Notes under the pieces: model-generated
Told to the model about the DNA's origin: nothing
Seen by the model: the letters and a program-made list of their open reading frames with translations, nothing else
Database searches by the model: none
Translations under genes and position numbers: made by a program
Part shown: positions 24,801 through 34,400 of the stretch, one piece after another
How the letters are laid out: the number at the start of each line of letters is the position of its first letter
How positions within the stretch are numbered: the stretch's first letter is position 1
From: Liolophura sinensis
Taxonomy: Eukaryota > Mollusca > Polyplacophora > Chitonida > Chitonidae
Direction: 5' to 3'
Length of the DNA: 64,000 nt
Assembly: GCF_032854445.1 (NCBI RefSeq)
Contig: NC_088295.1
Span: 32,723,385-32,787,384 of the forward strand

Positions 24801-27444
24801 GAATCTGGACACCAGAGGGAGTAGCTGGAGCTGAAAGGACAACAGATTACTATGCAATCAGGATCTTCAGATCTGTCAACATAAATACTGCTTTGTCTGT
24901 CAACATACATAACACTGTTTTGATCTGTGGACAGTGCAGTCAATGATTCCATAAGCTGTCACTGTATTGGTGTTACAAAGAGGTAAGTGACCTAAAGGAT
25001 CATAAATCTTATGTTAGATTACCCTTTGCACCTTCAAAACGCTCTTCTGATTATGTAAATGTAACAGGTGTCTCTATCAAACAGGTGTTGTTGTTTCTCT
25101 TGACAAAAACCAATAAAGTAGACGACGTCTAAACAAAATGGCAATCTTGCCTTTTAGCAGTGTTTTGCTTTCACAATGAGAAATGTGTCAAAGTTTACAA
25201 GCCCATTCCTACATACTGTAAAATTCCACCCTACATGCTGTCACACTTGTCTTCGTTTCTTTCTTTCTTCTGGTTGACTGTTGTTCTGATTTAGTCTCAG
25301 CTAGGTAAAAGTATCTGTTGATATACAACAGTTTCGTTGTTCTCAGCTTCTTCTCATGCATGCTGATAAACTTTGAGGGAAATGACCGTGTAAATGAACT
25401 ACTCTGGGGTACTAGTAATAAATCAATGACAACTATTTGTCACATGTTGATTGAAGCAAGAAAATTTTTGGGGATTAATTTCCAATAGTTTCATTTACAC
25501 AGCCACTTCCATTAAAGTTTTTATTTCCATTTGATATTCATTAAAACCTTACATCAGTGGCCTTGCATGTCCATGTATGTTGCTACCCTTTTTGTTTAGA
25601 GGCAATGCTATCCCCCGGGAGGCTGTGTGGCATATAGGCCACGCAAGTTACAATAACTATGCCTCATGTAGAATGTGATATTTTTGACATCATCATTTTT
25701 TTCTTCTAAATTTAGGCTTCTTACAAGCATTTAACGTTCCGAAGAGCATTTGATCCGATGAACAGCCAGGTTAATGGCCATAACCCCATTCATCTAACTG
25801 AATGTAGACACCTGTAGCTGGAAAGTAATTACTTAAATAACCAATACTTTGGAGGACATATAAACATGTAGTGCTTTGAGAGAGGAAACAATCTAATGTT
25901 TTCACTTGACGTTAGTAGTGGTAAGCCAATCAAGCAACAGCCTTATCCATAGATTCCAAGTCCATGATACTAGTACATGTAGATCTTTCCCACACGAGGT
26001 TTCCCCACTAGATGTAAAAAGCAGAAAATTTAAGACAATCGTGGGAGTCGCCAATCGTTGATACATGTATGCAGCTCAAAAGTTGTAGTCCATGGAAAGT
26101 TGTGCATTAAATGTAGTATGCTGTGCGAAAACCTGACCAGATTATACAGTTTAAGATTCTTCCTGATTTTAGTCGCATGGGTCGATCTGCCCCTGGAAAA
26201 GAATAATATACTTTATGCCTGGTTTAATTGCGCTTCAACGAGTATCCGATACCTGTAGACATACCCAAAAAGCGAAATGTTGTTCTTGCTATTCCTTGGA
26301 TGATTTGTACTTTAATGAACTGATCATCACCTTGAGATTTAAAACAAAAATGGCTCATTTGGTGAATGATTAACCATTCTAAAGTGTTGAAGGAAATATT
26401 GTGAACATTGCAGCAGTCAAAGTGTTGAATTTTCTATGATCTGATTCTTTTTGCGAATACCTAATCTCACAAAATCAAATCTCAAAGAATTCTGTGGCTC
26501 GGAAACTGGCGCGAAATATTTATCAACACTAATAAAATGAGGACATAAATGTAAAAAAGCAAGTAGCTCAAGTCATAGCTGAGGCTCTACGCATACTTAT
26601 GTAGATCTACCCTTGTTTACTATTTGTGATTTAAAGTAGTTCAATCATGGGCTAGCAAATCACGACAACAAATTGAAACTGACTGACTTATATCTTTATA
26701 TCTGCTGTATAAGATCAACACGGAAGATGTTTCTTTTAAACCTACAGAATCAAAGTATCCCCAGCCCCTTTCAAGTGTGCGAGGACCAGTGTTCCTCTCA
26801 CTTAGCATTTGTACGAGAAATCCACATGAGCCCCATCTGTTGGCAAGTAAAAATACTGTTCGGGACATCCCCAAATATAAAGAAGAATTCATATGAACAC
26901 AATATACTCCCGGAAACATATATTTGTTTGAAACGTACGAATGCATGTACGCTTGGGGTGCATCATCAACTCTTTGTTGCTTTGTTGGACTACTTTCTAC
27001 AATCTGGATGTAACAGAAAACAAATAATATTAACTCTTCCTCACAATATTTGTACCTTCATTCTGATGTGATGATTTATGTTTTGTGACATATGATTAAG
27101 GCAATCTGTCCGTATATCAACAATAACCTCACCTACAGTTATAGTATTACTCTTGACACTGGGGTTACTGAGCTTTCCCCCTGATCCGCCGGACACTGTG
27201 ACCTTGTACTGTCCTCCTGGTGTCAATCTGGCTGATAACTCAGTCACTGTGACGTTTCTCAATGTACCACCAGCACCTATGTCTAGTGAAAACGGTCGCT
27301 GTCCCTGATGACACCGAGGATGATCCTCCTGCTGTATAGACCTCCAGCTTCAACCTGTCATATCTACCAGCTGGCAGGGTAACTCTTACCTCAACACTGC
27401 TAGTAGTGATGGACACAATCTCAACAGCTGAGGAGTAGCTGGAG
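544..27444 (-). CDS. Multi-FN3-domain gene, probable RPTP-like ectodomain (internal part; both ends unseen)
   Basis: Chain of FN3 exons in 5' to 3' order: 27133-27444 (frameshifted), 24519-24830, 18048-18332 (nonsense), 15327-15632, 14046-14330, 11338-11643, 8128-8403, 7531-7688 with 7010-7196, 5399-5560 with 1849-1980, 1355-1485 with 544-875. Almost every domain starts in phase 1 at an A-P or V-P codon pair and ends in phase 1, so domains can be skipped or duplicated without loss of frame. The two damaged exons are 312 and 285 bp, so skipping either preserves the frame. Many N-x-S/T sequons fit an extracellular protein. The neighbouring gene is an RPTP on the same strand, so I infer an RPTP-like receptor whose catalytic exons lie left of the window. 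A secreted FN3 protein remains possible. No signal-peptide exon was identified. Confidence 0.8.
950..1070 (-). mobile_element. SINE family A fragment
   Basis: Carries the central domain of family A (CTGGTGTTTTTCGCCATACTC, ATGGCGGCCAGCATTATGG shortened here) without a tRNA head. Diverged. Confidence 0.7.
1355..1485 (-). CDS. FN3 domain, first half-exon
   Basis: 131 bp, phase 1 in, phase 0 out. Encodes APGKVTQLEIRQIQDTYHSL then NVTWKAPLLRDRNANITNFT and ends LTYK. FN3 A to C strands with the conserved Trp. Donor GTATGC. Continues into the exon ending at 875. Confidence 0.87.
1849..1980 (-). CDS. FN3 domain, second half-exon
   Basis: 132 bp, phase 1 to phase 1. Encodes FFSTCETIDDLEEFWLYKVR then VMASTEAGNGPPTYTTEFRT, an FN3 F-G strand pair. 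Acceptor TTTATTTCAG, donor GTTAGTAAG. Pairs with 5399-5560 upstream. Confidence 0.87.
2315..3204. mobile_element. Tc1/mariner-like non-autonomous element
   Basis: The ends form inverted repeats: left AACTGAATAAAAATTTAAAT then GCAACAC, and right (reversed) ACTGAACAAAAATACAAACG then CAACAC, next to TA dinucleotides. This terminal sequence type is known from Tc1/mariner-related elements of marine animals. The interior (about 0.85 kb) has no long open frame. Lies in the intron between exons 1849-1980 and 5399-5560. Confidence 0.6.
3600..3830 (-). mobile_element. SINE family A, nearly full length, tRNA-derived
   Basis: Minus strand starts GGGGCCTCCGTGGCTCAGTT, with a tRNA-like A box (TGGCTCAGTTGG), and ends in an ATAAATAAATAAATAA tail after the conserved ACGGCGTAAAACACCAATCA block. 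A short internal deletion removes part of the central domain. It abuts a second, older copy. Confidence 0.85.
3831..3911 (-). mobile_element. SINE family A fragment
   Basis: Central-domain piece (CACTTATACGATGGCCGCCA) immediately next to the full copy; probably an older copy into or beside which the newer one inserted. Confidence 0.7.
4020..5398 (-). repeat. Tandem array of about eight partial FN3 half-exon copies with embedded splice donors
   Basis: Repeats of about 167 bp follow the intact half-exon at 5399-5560. Donor-like GTAAGT sequences (plus-strand cttacc) recur near 4237, 4404, 4571, 4738, 4905, 5072 and 5230. Each copy has the conserved coding body (NVSVCWSP, FPGPTNYTLTLVDLGE) and the donor G|GTAAGTGAG, then only about 22 bases (ATCAGTAATAAAG) before the next coding body. 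No polypyrimidine tract or acceptor lies in these gaps, so the copies cannot be ordinary exons. The pair 4238-4571 is nearly repeated as 4572-4905, showing a dimer step. Two copies have TGA in place of the conserved Trp codon (4503-4505, 4836-4838). Confidence 0.85.
5399..5560 (-). CDS. FN3 domain, first half-exon (parent of the 167-bp array)
   Basis: 162 bp, phase 1 to phase 1. The acceptor follows a long T-rich tract ending TTTTTTGTAG; donor G|GTAAGTGAG. Encodes PSKIKSINVTVEGAKNVSVC then WSRPEPFPGPTGYTLTLMDL. It is the only copy of the array with a proper 3' splice site, so it is the one likely to be used, joined to 1849-1980. Confidence 0.85.
5880..6980. other. Intron, nothing recognised
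   Basis: Unique-looking AT-rich sequence between FN3 half-exons; no repeats of the known families and no exon-like segment. Confidence 0.6.
7010..7196 (-). CDS. FN3 domain, second half-exon
   Basis: 187 bp, phase 0 in, phase 1 out. Encodes VNFMYNVTDLFPYIEYTLKL and ends TLTVRTNPE-G, a normal FN3 F and G strand pair. Acceptor TTTGTCTCTCAG, donor GTAAGA. Joins to V-PSKIK of the next exon. Confidence 0.86.
7250..7325. repeat. A-rich low-complexity tract
   Basis: AAAACAAACAAAAAA-type sequence, the poly-pyrimidine side of the intron upstream of exon 7010-7196 as read on minus. Confidence 0.8.
7531..7688 (-). CDS. FN3 domain, first half-exon
   Basis: 158 bp, phase 1 in, phase 0 out. Encodes APSPLKVSKESKTSRSFELM then WERNDTNIKNFRLLVFKEND. 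The second half is the exon at 7010-7196. Acceptor ATCCACAG, donor GTGAGT. Confidence 0.85.
8128..8403 (-). CDS. FN3 domain exon (single-exon domain)
   Basis: 276 bp, phase 1 to phase 1. Starts APSVPVYVSSKSSSAKKTIT, then FTWTNGTGLVDKFYLMVTGP, and ends SLTYDVEL-T before GTAAGTG. Contains sequons NGT, NHS and NSS. It joins in frame to the next exon at 7688 as DVEL-S-PSPLKV. Confidence 0.85.
9690..10601 (-). repeat. Diverged FN3-array unit that has lost its exon, interrupted by a SINE
   Basis: Intron sequence related to the 10.6-14.6 kb unit (shared words such as TTTCAAACACAATACAA and the CATACATG..TTTTGTGAAAAA segment before the donor). A SINE sits inside it at about 9946-10302. It leads to a donor (GTGAGGTC) whose exon is cut off after about 15 bases. 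Confidence 0.6.
9946..10302 (-). mobile_element. SINE family B, full length, tRNA-derived
   Basis: Minus strand begins GGCCCTGATAGCACAGTTGG, with a tRNA-like A box, and GGGTCAATCC as B box. The body contains CATATGAC, TTTATCTAGTGCTGCTTCAC (reversed) and ends in a CACTCACT-type simple tail (plus-strand GTGAGTGAGTAAGTG). Confidence 0.85.
10602..10616 (-). pseudogene. Truncated tail of an FN3 exon at a duplication junction
   Basis: Minus strand reads CCTGAAACTGTAG|GTGAGGTCATTG, matching the ends of the other FN3 exons (ACTGTAG|GTGAG). Upstream of these bases the sequence switches to the start of the next unit (TAACTGTTGGATGG), so all but the last 15 or so bases of the exon are gone. Confidence 0.65.
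11338..11643 (-). CDS. FN3 domain exon (ATP type), copy 1
   Basis: 306 bp, phase 1 to phase 1, open. Acceptor TTGTTATTTCAG, donor GTGAGAAC. Encodes a complete FN3 fold with SSWIKDVTAERVNNGT and the F-strand YTVKVSTRS. Confidence 0.88.
13411..13772 (-). mobile_element. SINE family B copy in unit 1
   Basis: Same body as 9946-10302, with a (GAGT)n tail on the plus strand and a degenerate head ending TGTGCTAGCGGTGCGG. Orthologous by duplication to 17410-17772. Confidence 0.82.
14046..14330 (-). CDS. FN3 domain exon (SKP type), intact copy
   Basis: 285 bp, phase 1 to phase 1. Encodes APSKPTLISVEEAPSGGIQV, an F-strand YTVTVTAKSNGVPS and ends VTLG before GTAAGG. Intact counterpart of the nonsense-bearing exon at 18048-18332. 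Confidence 0.88.
14374..14484 (-). mobile_element. SINE family A fragment (duplicated with its unit)
   Basis: Tail-proximal piece TTTTATTTGACTGGTGTTTT followed by the GCCAGCATTATAGCGGGAGG block. The same fragment with the same breakpoints occurs in unit 2 at about 18376-18486. Confidence 0.75.
15327..15632 (-). CDS. FN3 domain exon (ATP type), copy 2
   Basis: 306 bp, phase 1 to phase 1, open. APATPSGVQILSITTSSVTV to NLKTV. Differs from the copy at 11338-11643 at only two positions that I see, changing Leu to Met (LRVRMYRG) and Lys to Arg (YTVRVSTRS). Part of the 4.0-kb tandem duplication. Confidence 0.88.
17410..17772 (-). mobile_element. SINE family B copy in unit 2
   Basis: Duplicate of 13411-13772 with a longer (GAGT)n tail. 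Confidence 0.82.
18048..18332 (-). pseudogene. FN3 domain exon (SKP type) with in-frame stop
   Basis: 285 bp, phase 1 to phase 1, good splice sites. It is the copy of 14046-14330 with about seven differences. One changes a Gly codon to TGA (plus-strand tca at 18214-18216), just after LTVKPS. Because the exon length is a multiple of three with equal phases, skipping it would keep the transcript in frame; including it would truncate the protein. Confidence 0.85.
18376..18486 (-). mobile_element. SINE family A fragment (copy in unit 2)
   Basis: Same breakpoints as 14374-14484, carried by the 4.0-kb duplication. Confidence 0.75.
18645..19360. repeat. FN3-array unit with the exon deleted
   Basis: Related to 23.8-25.1 kb on both sides, but the segment from GATTAGATGC (24.31 kb) to the sequence after the exon (24.85 kb) is missing. 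Here AAGATTAGACGC runs straight into CATCAGGATCATCAG near 19115-19125. About 0.5 kb including a whole ATP-type FN3 exon has been lost. Confidence 0.75.
19360..19415 (-). mobile_element. SINE family A fragment
   Basis: Short piece of the head-proximal region (GGCAGGCCTTCCCACTTATG and AGGAAGCCAGCATGAGCTG). Confidence 0.6.
21684..21722 (-). mobile_element. SINE family B tail fragment
   Basis: Short match TTGGGGTTTATGTCGTAGGA followed by TTTTTCAGTTATATGACAAC. Confidence 0.45.
22255..22345. repeat. Short local repeat GAAATCATCRGGTACTAG
   Basis: The word ATGAAATCATCAGGTACTAG and its variants occur three times within 90 bases, ending in a CTAGTAGTAGTACT stretch. Function unknown. Confidence 0.55.
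22690..22985. repeat. Fragment of FN3-array unit intron
   Basis: Matches 11.85-12.15, 15.84-16.15 and 25.37-25.70 kb (for example ACACAGCCACTTCCAT and TTTCATTTCCATTTGATATTC-like words). It probably continues the exon-less unit at 18.65-19.36 kb, split by later repeats. Confidence 0.65.
23338..23790. repeat. Degenerate minisatellite built on a palindromic GTGTACCTCAGGTACAC word
   Basis: AAGGTGTACCTGAGGTGC, AAGGTGTACCTGAGCTAC, AAGGTGTACCTCAGGTACAC, AAAGTGTACTTGAGGTAC and similar recur about every 60 bases, followed by a denser set of GGTGTACACCTCAT words. The core is an imperfect palindrome. Lies in the intron next to the third FN3 unit. Confidence 0.7.
23815..25935. repeat. Third FN3-array unit
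   Basis: Starts with the same TAACTGTTGGATGG boundary word as unit 1, carries exon 24519-24830, and continues with intron sequence related to units 1 and 2. More diverged than units 1 and 2 are from each other. Confidence 0.75.
24519..24830 (-). CDS. FN3 domain exon (ATP type)
   Basis: 312 bp, phase 1 to phase 1, open throughout. Starts [G]CT CCA GCT ACT CCC (APATPSGVQILSITTNSVEV) and ends NLKTL-G before GTGAGAAC. Typical FN3 F-strand is YTVRVSTRS. The closest relatives are the exons at 11338 and 15327, and the flanking intron is also related to those units. Confidence 0.87.
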
Positions 27445-28700
27445 CTGAAAGGACAATAAATCAACATGTACATTGAAGCCTTTAGAGTGCGTCTCAGCAA
27501 ATATATTGGAGGAAATATGGGAGGTTTTCCCCTGAAAATATAGGTACATATAGGAAAGCTCAAACATATTTGTGAGATCTATGGATGACATTTTTATGTA
27601 TTTGATTGCTGTTAAATTACAAACTCAAGAATGTTTCAATTATACAATGGCAGACTGGTCAGTTTTATGTGTGAATAAAACTGGTAAACCATTGAACTTT
27701 AACATGTTTTTGCATACCAAATTATGCACACTAAATACTGGTGCAAGACAAATAGCTTTTCAACAAGTGTGCTATCCGCTGGATGATGTAGTTCTACCAT
27801 ACATTATCAACATCACCAACATCATGACCAGCATGTACAGTACTGCTCAATCCTAACGATATACTTTACATCTATCATCTGCCCATCTTATGGCATCTTG
27901 ATCGAATGTGAGGCAGATCCTGTACAGATTATAGGCCATGACGGGCTGCCATGCGCAGGTGTTGGCACCATCTTGATTGGGTCTTAGGCGGACTTTGATC
28001 GGCTGGTACATGTAGTCTTGCTTAGACCATTTCACGATACTTTATCTTTGCCTACACACTAGCTATAAATATGACACAATGTATCTTCAGCTTGCCTACC
28101 TGATTACACATCCATGGTGATGAGAAAAGTATTAGTGAATGGTCTATCATTTGTCTAACTCTTACAGATTCAAGTCAGTAAAAAGGTGAGCTAGCCCAAT
28201 GCATGAATTCTGAGTTTTGCTATCTCGTTTCTCAACCAAATTTATTTGTGCCAGTGAAAATGTAAAATCTTAACGGCATTCCTGAACAACCAGAGATGAT
28301 GTGTTATGTTCTCGCCAAAATCCCACTAATATTATAAATAGCAATTCGTGTTGCCTAAATTATCATAAATAAGTTCTGTTATAACTATACACTGTATTTC
28401 ACATCACTTGACTTCTTAAGAAAAACATGCACTGAAAAAATTTTGTGTATTGTACATGTAGGTTATGGTTTTGCATTTACCTAATAATTGCCAAAACAGT
28501 GAAAACGCGTTCTGCATAATGTAATGATTATGTGCAAATTAGTAACTACATGTACGCCGAGAAACTAGACCACTTGTGAATATTTTTTTCACTGTGAAAG
28601 AACAAACAAGGTGTGGTGTCGAATAACGCGGCATTTGTTATAATTTAGATGAGTTTATTTGTGAATGTTAGTCTGTGTAGCAAAATCCTACACAAATGAT
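26365..28700. repeat. Second copy of repeats D and C (C inverted)
   Basis: 26365-26950 is a direct copy of 21120-21680; 27880-28700 is an inverted, diverged copy of 20235-21110. Together with 20-21 kb they form a long-range inverted repeat flanking FN3 exons 24519 and 27133. Confidence 0.6.
27133..27444 (-). pseudogene. FN3 exon with two compensating frameshifts
   Basis: Bounded by a good acceptor (CTTTCAG) and donor (GTGAGG), and its 312 bp equal the length of the intact paralogue at 24519-24830. Read in the expected phase 1 it soon meets a TAA. A one-base loss near the APATP start puts SAVEIVSITTSSVEV in another frame, and an apparent extra base in a T run near 27286-27292 restores the frame for GTLRNVTVTELSARLTPGGQ to the donor. 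It is either a dying exon or an assembly error. Confidence 0.75.
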
Positions 28701-30600
28701 GGTTGGATCCTACTCCCATCCGACATGGATGATACAAACATCTTGGCTCTATGATCGGTGTATATATGAACATTTTTGCAGTCATATTACACCCTTCCAA
28801 TGCATATCCGTGCCAGATAGATCGTTAGCATCGAGCAGTACCGTACGCTGAAACTGGAACAGCTCACATACAGTTTGCACCTTTTTATTGCTTTGCGATC
28901 TACAAACGGATTGAGCTGGTGCAGGGCTAATGTGACTTTTATATGATCACTAAGATGATAATGGTGTTACATTATTAAAGGTATCATGAAACATGCAATA
29001 CATGTAGATAAAAACACCAAATTTGGTAGTGCACCACAGCTTCATTGTAGAGGAAGCATAGATGCAAAACTTCACCTCAGTACACATGTATAAAGAGGTT
29101 TTAAGATAACAACATTATGCTTCACATTAGTACACCTGGCAACCATGGTCTTGGGAAGCTTGGGAACATGGATTGTGGGTTTACACCCAGCCATACATAG
29201 GGAATTTATAAATTATCCCGATTCTCACTGGTTGTGTGCGCCTTAGTGAAATAAGTAGTTGACAATGCTGGTGTGGCCATTTGAGGAATCTGAAGTTCAT
29301 TGAGGACCACTTGTCTTCCAGCAACTGTCCAGTTGCAGTGCATATCTGTACATCATGTGTGGGAAAACTTGTTAATATCTTGCAAAGCTTGTCTTACAAC
29401 AGGCATTTTTCTCCACGAAAAAAAAAAAAAATTGACTGCCTTGTGGCCATGATCAAAACTATTTTTGTGGGAGCTGCAGGGTAACCCAACCAACCCCACA
29501 AAAAAGGTCCTAGATAAACAGACAAAATCTGATAAACAGTGATTCTAGTATTCTGGTACGGCGTAAAATTTTTCCCTACCAGCCTACACTATTTCACTCA
29601 ACGATGATTTTTAATGATGGCCTCATTTAAGTAAAGAATTCTTGAGTATGGCATCAAAAATCAAATAAATAAATGAAGCCATGAATTTTGCAATTTACCT
29701 TACAAGGCATCAAGGCCAGACCATCACCCTTGTATGCTCTTGTCCTTGTATGCAAAATTTGAGCTCAATGCAGGAAAAATAAGAGTATAGTTGTACATAG
29801 AATATTCATTGACCAATTCATTATTTATTGTAACTGATTGTAATTAGTAGGCATGGAAGTCATCATTAATGGAACATCTTGTTGTCACTGTAGTTTAGAT
29901 CTATATAAAAACCTGAGCTTACTACATGTACAGTGTACCTGTGCTTGTAGTACTTACTGATAACATTTTCAGTAATTAACACACACGCATGAAGTATCTC
30001 TCTCATGTCTTTGTGCTTTATATGTATGAAATACCACCCTGAACATTTACATTAACATTGAATAGACAGAAAGACTGAAAATCCTAGGTTGAATTTGGGT
30101 ACAGGTTTGTTAAATAACATGCATTAATGAAAATACTCTGTAAATGCTCTATTCTCCAAATGTTAGAAACTGTTACATAAAGATTAGATAAGTATATAGT
30201 ACTATTACTGTACAAGTATTCCTTTGATTTGATATAACTTGTTTGATGCATATGTCATGGGTATGGACATATGTTCCTGATGGAGCCTACATGGAGTTTG
30301 TACACGCAAGTTAAAAAGCAGCAAAAAGGTCAAAATGACAGCGACAGTGAATTTTTAGCTGGTTTTGATAAAAATATAGGAAATATAGGAAGTTTCCATC
30401 AAATATAGGAAAATATAAAAGGGTCTGGAAAATATAGAAAATGCAGAACATTCTGAGGCCTGACACTGTGGTTATAAACTTTATACATGTAGCTCATCTA
30501 ACACAAATGACGGAAATCAAGAAACAGATCATTTTAATCAACTAACAAACAAAAGTTTAGGTGAACACAATATACCGTACATGTACGCCCTTACAAAAGC
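28700..30600. other. Intergenic or 5' intron, nothing recognised except a SINE tail
   Basis: No exon with good splice sites and coding character on either strand; only the SINE fragment at 29634-29680. Confidence 0.5.
29634..29680 (+). mobile_element. SINE family A 3' tail
   Basis: Reads ATTCTTGAGTATGGCATC and AATCAAATAAATAAATGAA on the plus strand, a diverged 3' end of the family. Confidence 0.55.
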
Positions 30601-31400
30601 AGTACTTTAAAATGTATAAAAGAATACCAGCAGCACTGTGGTGAGTACAACCTGAAGGGAATCTTCATGGGTGTTGATGATAGGTATGTGGTTACCATGG
30701 CAACAACGAAATGAACAAATGTCAAAAAGAGTCGTGACATATCATTACCTCTGTATCTATGTATCCACCAAATATTTAAACTGCATGTGAAAAACAAGTA
30801 GAGTTGTAACTAATACTTGAAATCATATCTATTTATGTAGTATGTATCGGGATGAAAGCCAGGTCGTGGGTACCATGGAAACGATGAAAGTGGACAAACA
30901 TTATGCATGACACAAGATATCAATTAAGAATTGAAATTAAATATGGGAAAGAACTGGAGTTGTAACCAGGACACACAGTTCATACCTAACTATACAGTAG
31001 ATATAAAAAAAATAGCAACTGGGTTCCCATGGAAACTGCAAAAAATGGACAAATGTGAGTTGTGACACAGCATTATCTGTGTATGTATGTATCCACCAAA
31101 AATTAAAACTCTATGCAGAAAGCTGAAGTAAAGCCGGACTCGAAATGATATCTATCTATTCAGTATAGTGTGACAATCGGTGAAATGAACACATGCGAGT
31201 TACCACACATCGTCATCTGTGTATGTATTTATCCACCAAAAATTAAAATTCTACACAGAAAACAGTTGTTCTACACAGAGTTATAGCCTGGACACGAATC
31301 ACATCTATTTACATATATTGTTTACAGGGAAAATGGGCATGTGGTAACTATGACAAACGCGGAAATGGACAAATGTGAGTTGCGATACATCACTTGAGTG
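30600..31400. repeat. Degenerate tandem repeat, about five copies of about 160 bp
   Basis: Recurring words: GACAAATGTGAGTTGTGACA, TCTGTGTATGTATGTATCCA, CCACCAAAAATTAAAACTC, and ACCATGGAAAC variants. Copies are diverged and unequal. No coding potential beyond repeat shadows. Confidence 0.65.
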
Positions 31401-34400
31401 ATGGGAGATGGGTCTTAATCGTCAGGATCCCAATATGATGGGTTAAGTTCAAGGCACCAGTCATTAACCAGTTCTGCGCAACTTACTCTTAATTCTAAAA
31501 AAGAAGAAAATACCTAGAACCCAAGGGTTTTTAAAAGGGTCCGGTTATAGGGCAGAGCATGTGCGGGATTATAAAGTGTTAACTGCACGAATGTGGATCA
31601 ACTGATCTAACGAGGGCACTGACGTACTGAGCAGTTCTGAACCACAACAGGTCTGTGGCTATCCGCAAAACATTAGATCACGCATGTCAATTCACAAGCA
31701 AGAACAAGAACCCCAAGAATTTGTCAGCTTCAGTGCCTGCCAACGGAAAATATGTACGCTTTTAGGCCCTTGCTGTCAAGTATAAAAAAATACACGACCA
31801 TCACGCTTAGGTCCATCGAATTAAGGATTACCGTTAGAAAAACATGAGGTAGTATCACAGACAATCAGGCAACAGAAAACTGATCTAATGTGGAGTATTT
31901 GCATGTACAGTGTACATGTACATGTAAGCTACAGCCAAGTGATAAATCAGATTGAGCTTCACACTCAATAATATGACACATCAACTCTGAGACCAATCCC
32001 AGCAGTTTAAGCCAAGATACCATACAGAAACCTTAAAACACTAGAATGGGAAGTGACTTACAAACAATTTGGCACAGGCAGTCAAAAACAGAATCACAAG
32101 TAAAGTGTCATGATTATATGATTAACAGCACAGTTATAAATCAGATTAAGCTTTAGACACTCACTGGGTTTGAGGAGAAACCAAACATAATGAATGGATG
32201 AACTGCACCTAGGCACAGACAGGCAAAAAAGGCTGTTGAATGCAAGGTTTTATGCCCAAGGTAACCGTATGCAAAATCTGAGACTTTGAAAGTTTCATGG
32301 CAACACCATTAAAATTTCCTAGTACATTTACACACAGTGACGTGCCATCAATGACATCAGTCTAACAAGCTAGCTGGAGGGAGGTACATGTAGGTAGAAA
32401 CAAGCTATGCATGGTTAATGTACATTTACCAACACTATTTAACAGTATGGGAGTAAAATAATGGAGTATTTTGATTGTTCCTGTTACATTTGGGCATGAG
32501 ACCAGGAGTGTGGAAACTCTGCACCTGTGAACCTAAGAGTGGCACTCTGGATCTAGGGGCAAATGTGCTCTGAATCTGTGAACAAAGAGCAGACGTGGAT
32601 CTGTGAAAATAACTGTGGGACTCAGATCTGTGAGGGTAAGTGTGTCATGACAGATAGGAGAAGAAATGAAATGTGAGGAGCTTTCTGGTGCCTATAATTT
32701 TAGTGGAGTTATGGGTATGTTCAAGAATTGTTCACCGATGCAATCCCATAGAAAAGCCACATCAAAAAGAAAAACACATAAAAGAAAAACACAAAAAAAA
32801 CACACCCCTCCCCCCCCCCATCCCCCCTCAGTAATGACACTACCACAGTGGTCCTGAGAAGACATTGTAACACTGGAATATTCAAGAGGAGTATAGAAGT
32901 GTGATCCATGTACATGTAATACAAGTATAAACAAATCATTATACTCACTACAATAATGGAATTACAACTTGACAAGACATGAGAATTCTTCACATTCATT
33001 ATTGTCACATTGGAGACACCATCATCTTCTGTTAGTCGACAAGGCAAAAGTCAGAGAAGACGTGCAAATCTGACAAGACAACAGAAGACCAGCTAGCCTG
33101 GTAAACCTTAGGGCGCAAGTACAAGTGAGAAGGTGAGCAGGGCAATAATATTCACTGTAAAGGCTCGACATGGTGTAACATCAGGACTGTGTATGTTTTT
33201 TGGATGGGCTTGGAAAGGTCGACTCTGGATGGTCTTGGAGAGACATGCTGGCAAGCCAGCAAGCTGCACACACATGCTACAACCAATGCCTCTCCTTCCT
33301 GATTAAGCATAAACATGGGTCAAGGTTCCCATTTCAACACATGTACTCCTTACAGAACAATTAACGCAATCAAAGAATCACAGTAGGTCGCTTGAAGGTT
33401 AGTAAAACTGCAAAGATTACAAGTGATGATTAAAATTTTGACGCAGAAAGGCTTAATAAACCTTTGCAATCACTTATGCTTAGGATCTGAACAGAAAAAC
33501 GTAATCGGTAGTTAACTATATATATATACCAAACAGATACATGTTGGAGGTAATAAAAGCCTTTTATCTGCATTCTGCATGTAAGCCCTCCCTCATATCC
33601 AAGACCTGTACAGAAAAGCTCAAATACGGTATACTTTCCCCATACATTTACATATACAGAAAACCTTAACCAGAGCTGAAAAGAAAAACCTTAACCTTTG
33701 TCATATATGGTATCCCTAAAGTCTGCATCTCAGAGTAGGTTCTCCCGTAGGCTGTTCGAGAACATGGCCACCGCCAACAATTGATCGCCAGTGGACATGC
33801 AACGTGACAAGAAATATGAGAATCCTGACAAGTTACAGTTCATAATTTCACACTGGTGATCACGTCCACAGCCTAATAGGAATGGTGGTGGGGAGACAAG
33901 ACAATGCAAATCCTTCCCTGGGTAACTTCAGGACACTATAAGTCAGGAGATGAACATTCAGGGCAATCGTACATTCGGTTTAGCCACTTTGTACAAGCCC
34001 CAGCATCAAGTGTTTTGGGAGACTCCAGATGCTGTTGGACTGTCATGTTGGCGCAAGTCGCGCACATATGGATTTAAAGAATTGTACCTGCATTGCCTTT
34101 GCAATGATTTGGAAGACCTCTTAACATAACGATGTGTATAGCTGTAATGCTACGTTTTGCTGGCGAAAGGCAATTTCTGTAGTGATACAAATTTTACGGC
34201 CACGTGGAGAAAGAAAGAAAATTACAAAGCCAACAGGTCGAGGAGATATATGCACATGTAAATGTGTCCCAGACAGCAGAGGCATTTGCTTTTTAACGTT
34301 GCTTATGTCATTTTCCCTCAGGAAGGCGGTTGCTAGGGGAAACTAGTACCATGTGAGCTTGGCTTACGATGGTAAAAACCAAGGGTGTTTATACGCTTTA

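Noticed and set aside
27853-28035. 60-codon minus-strand open frame
   Set aside because: Lies in repeat C, and part of it recurs inverted near 21.0 kb without conserved frame.
30591-30797. 68-codon minus-strand open frame with hydrophobic start
   Set aside because: Falls in the degenerate 160-bp tandem repeat; no splice donor in suitable phase for a signal-peptide exon.
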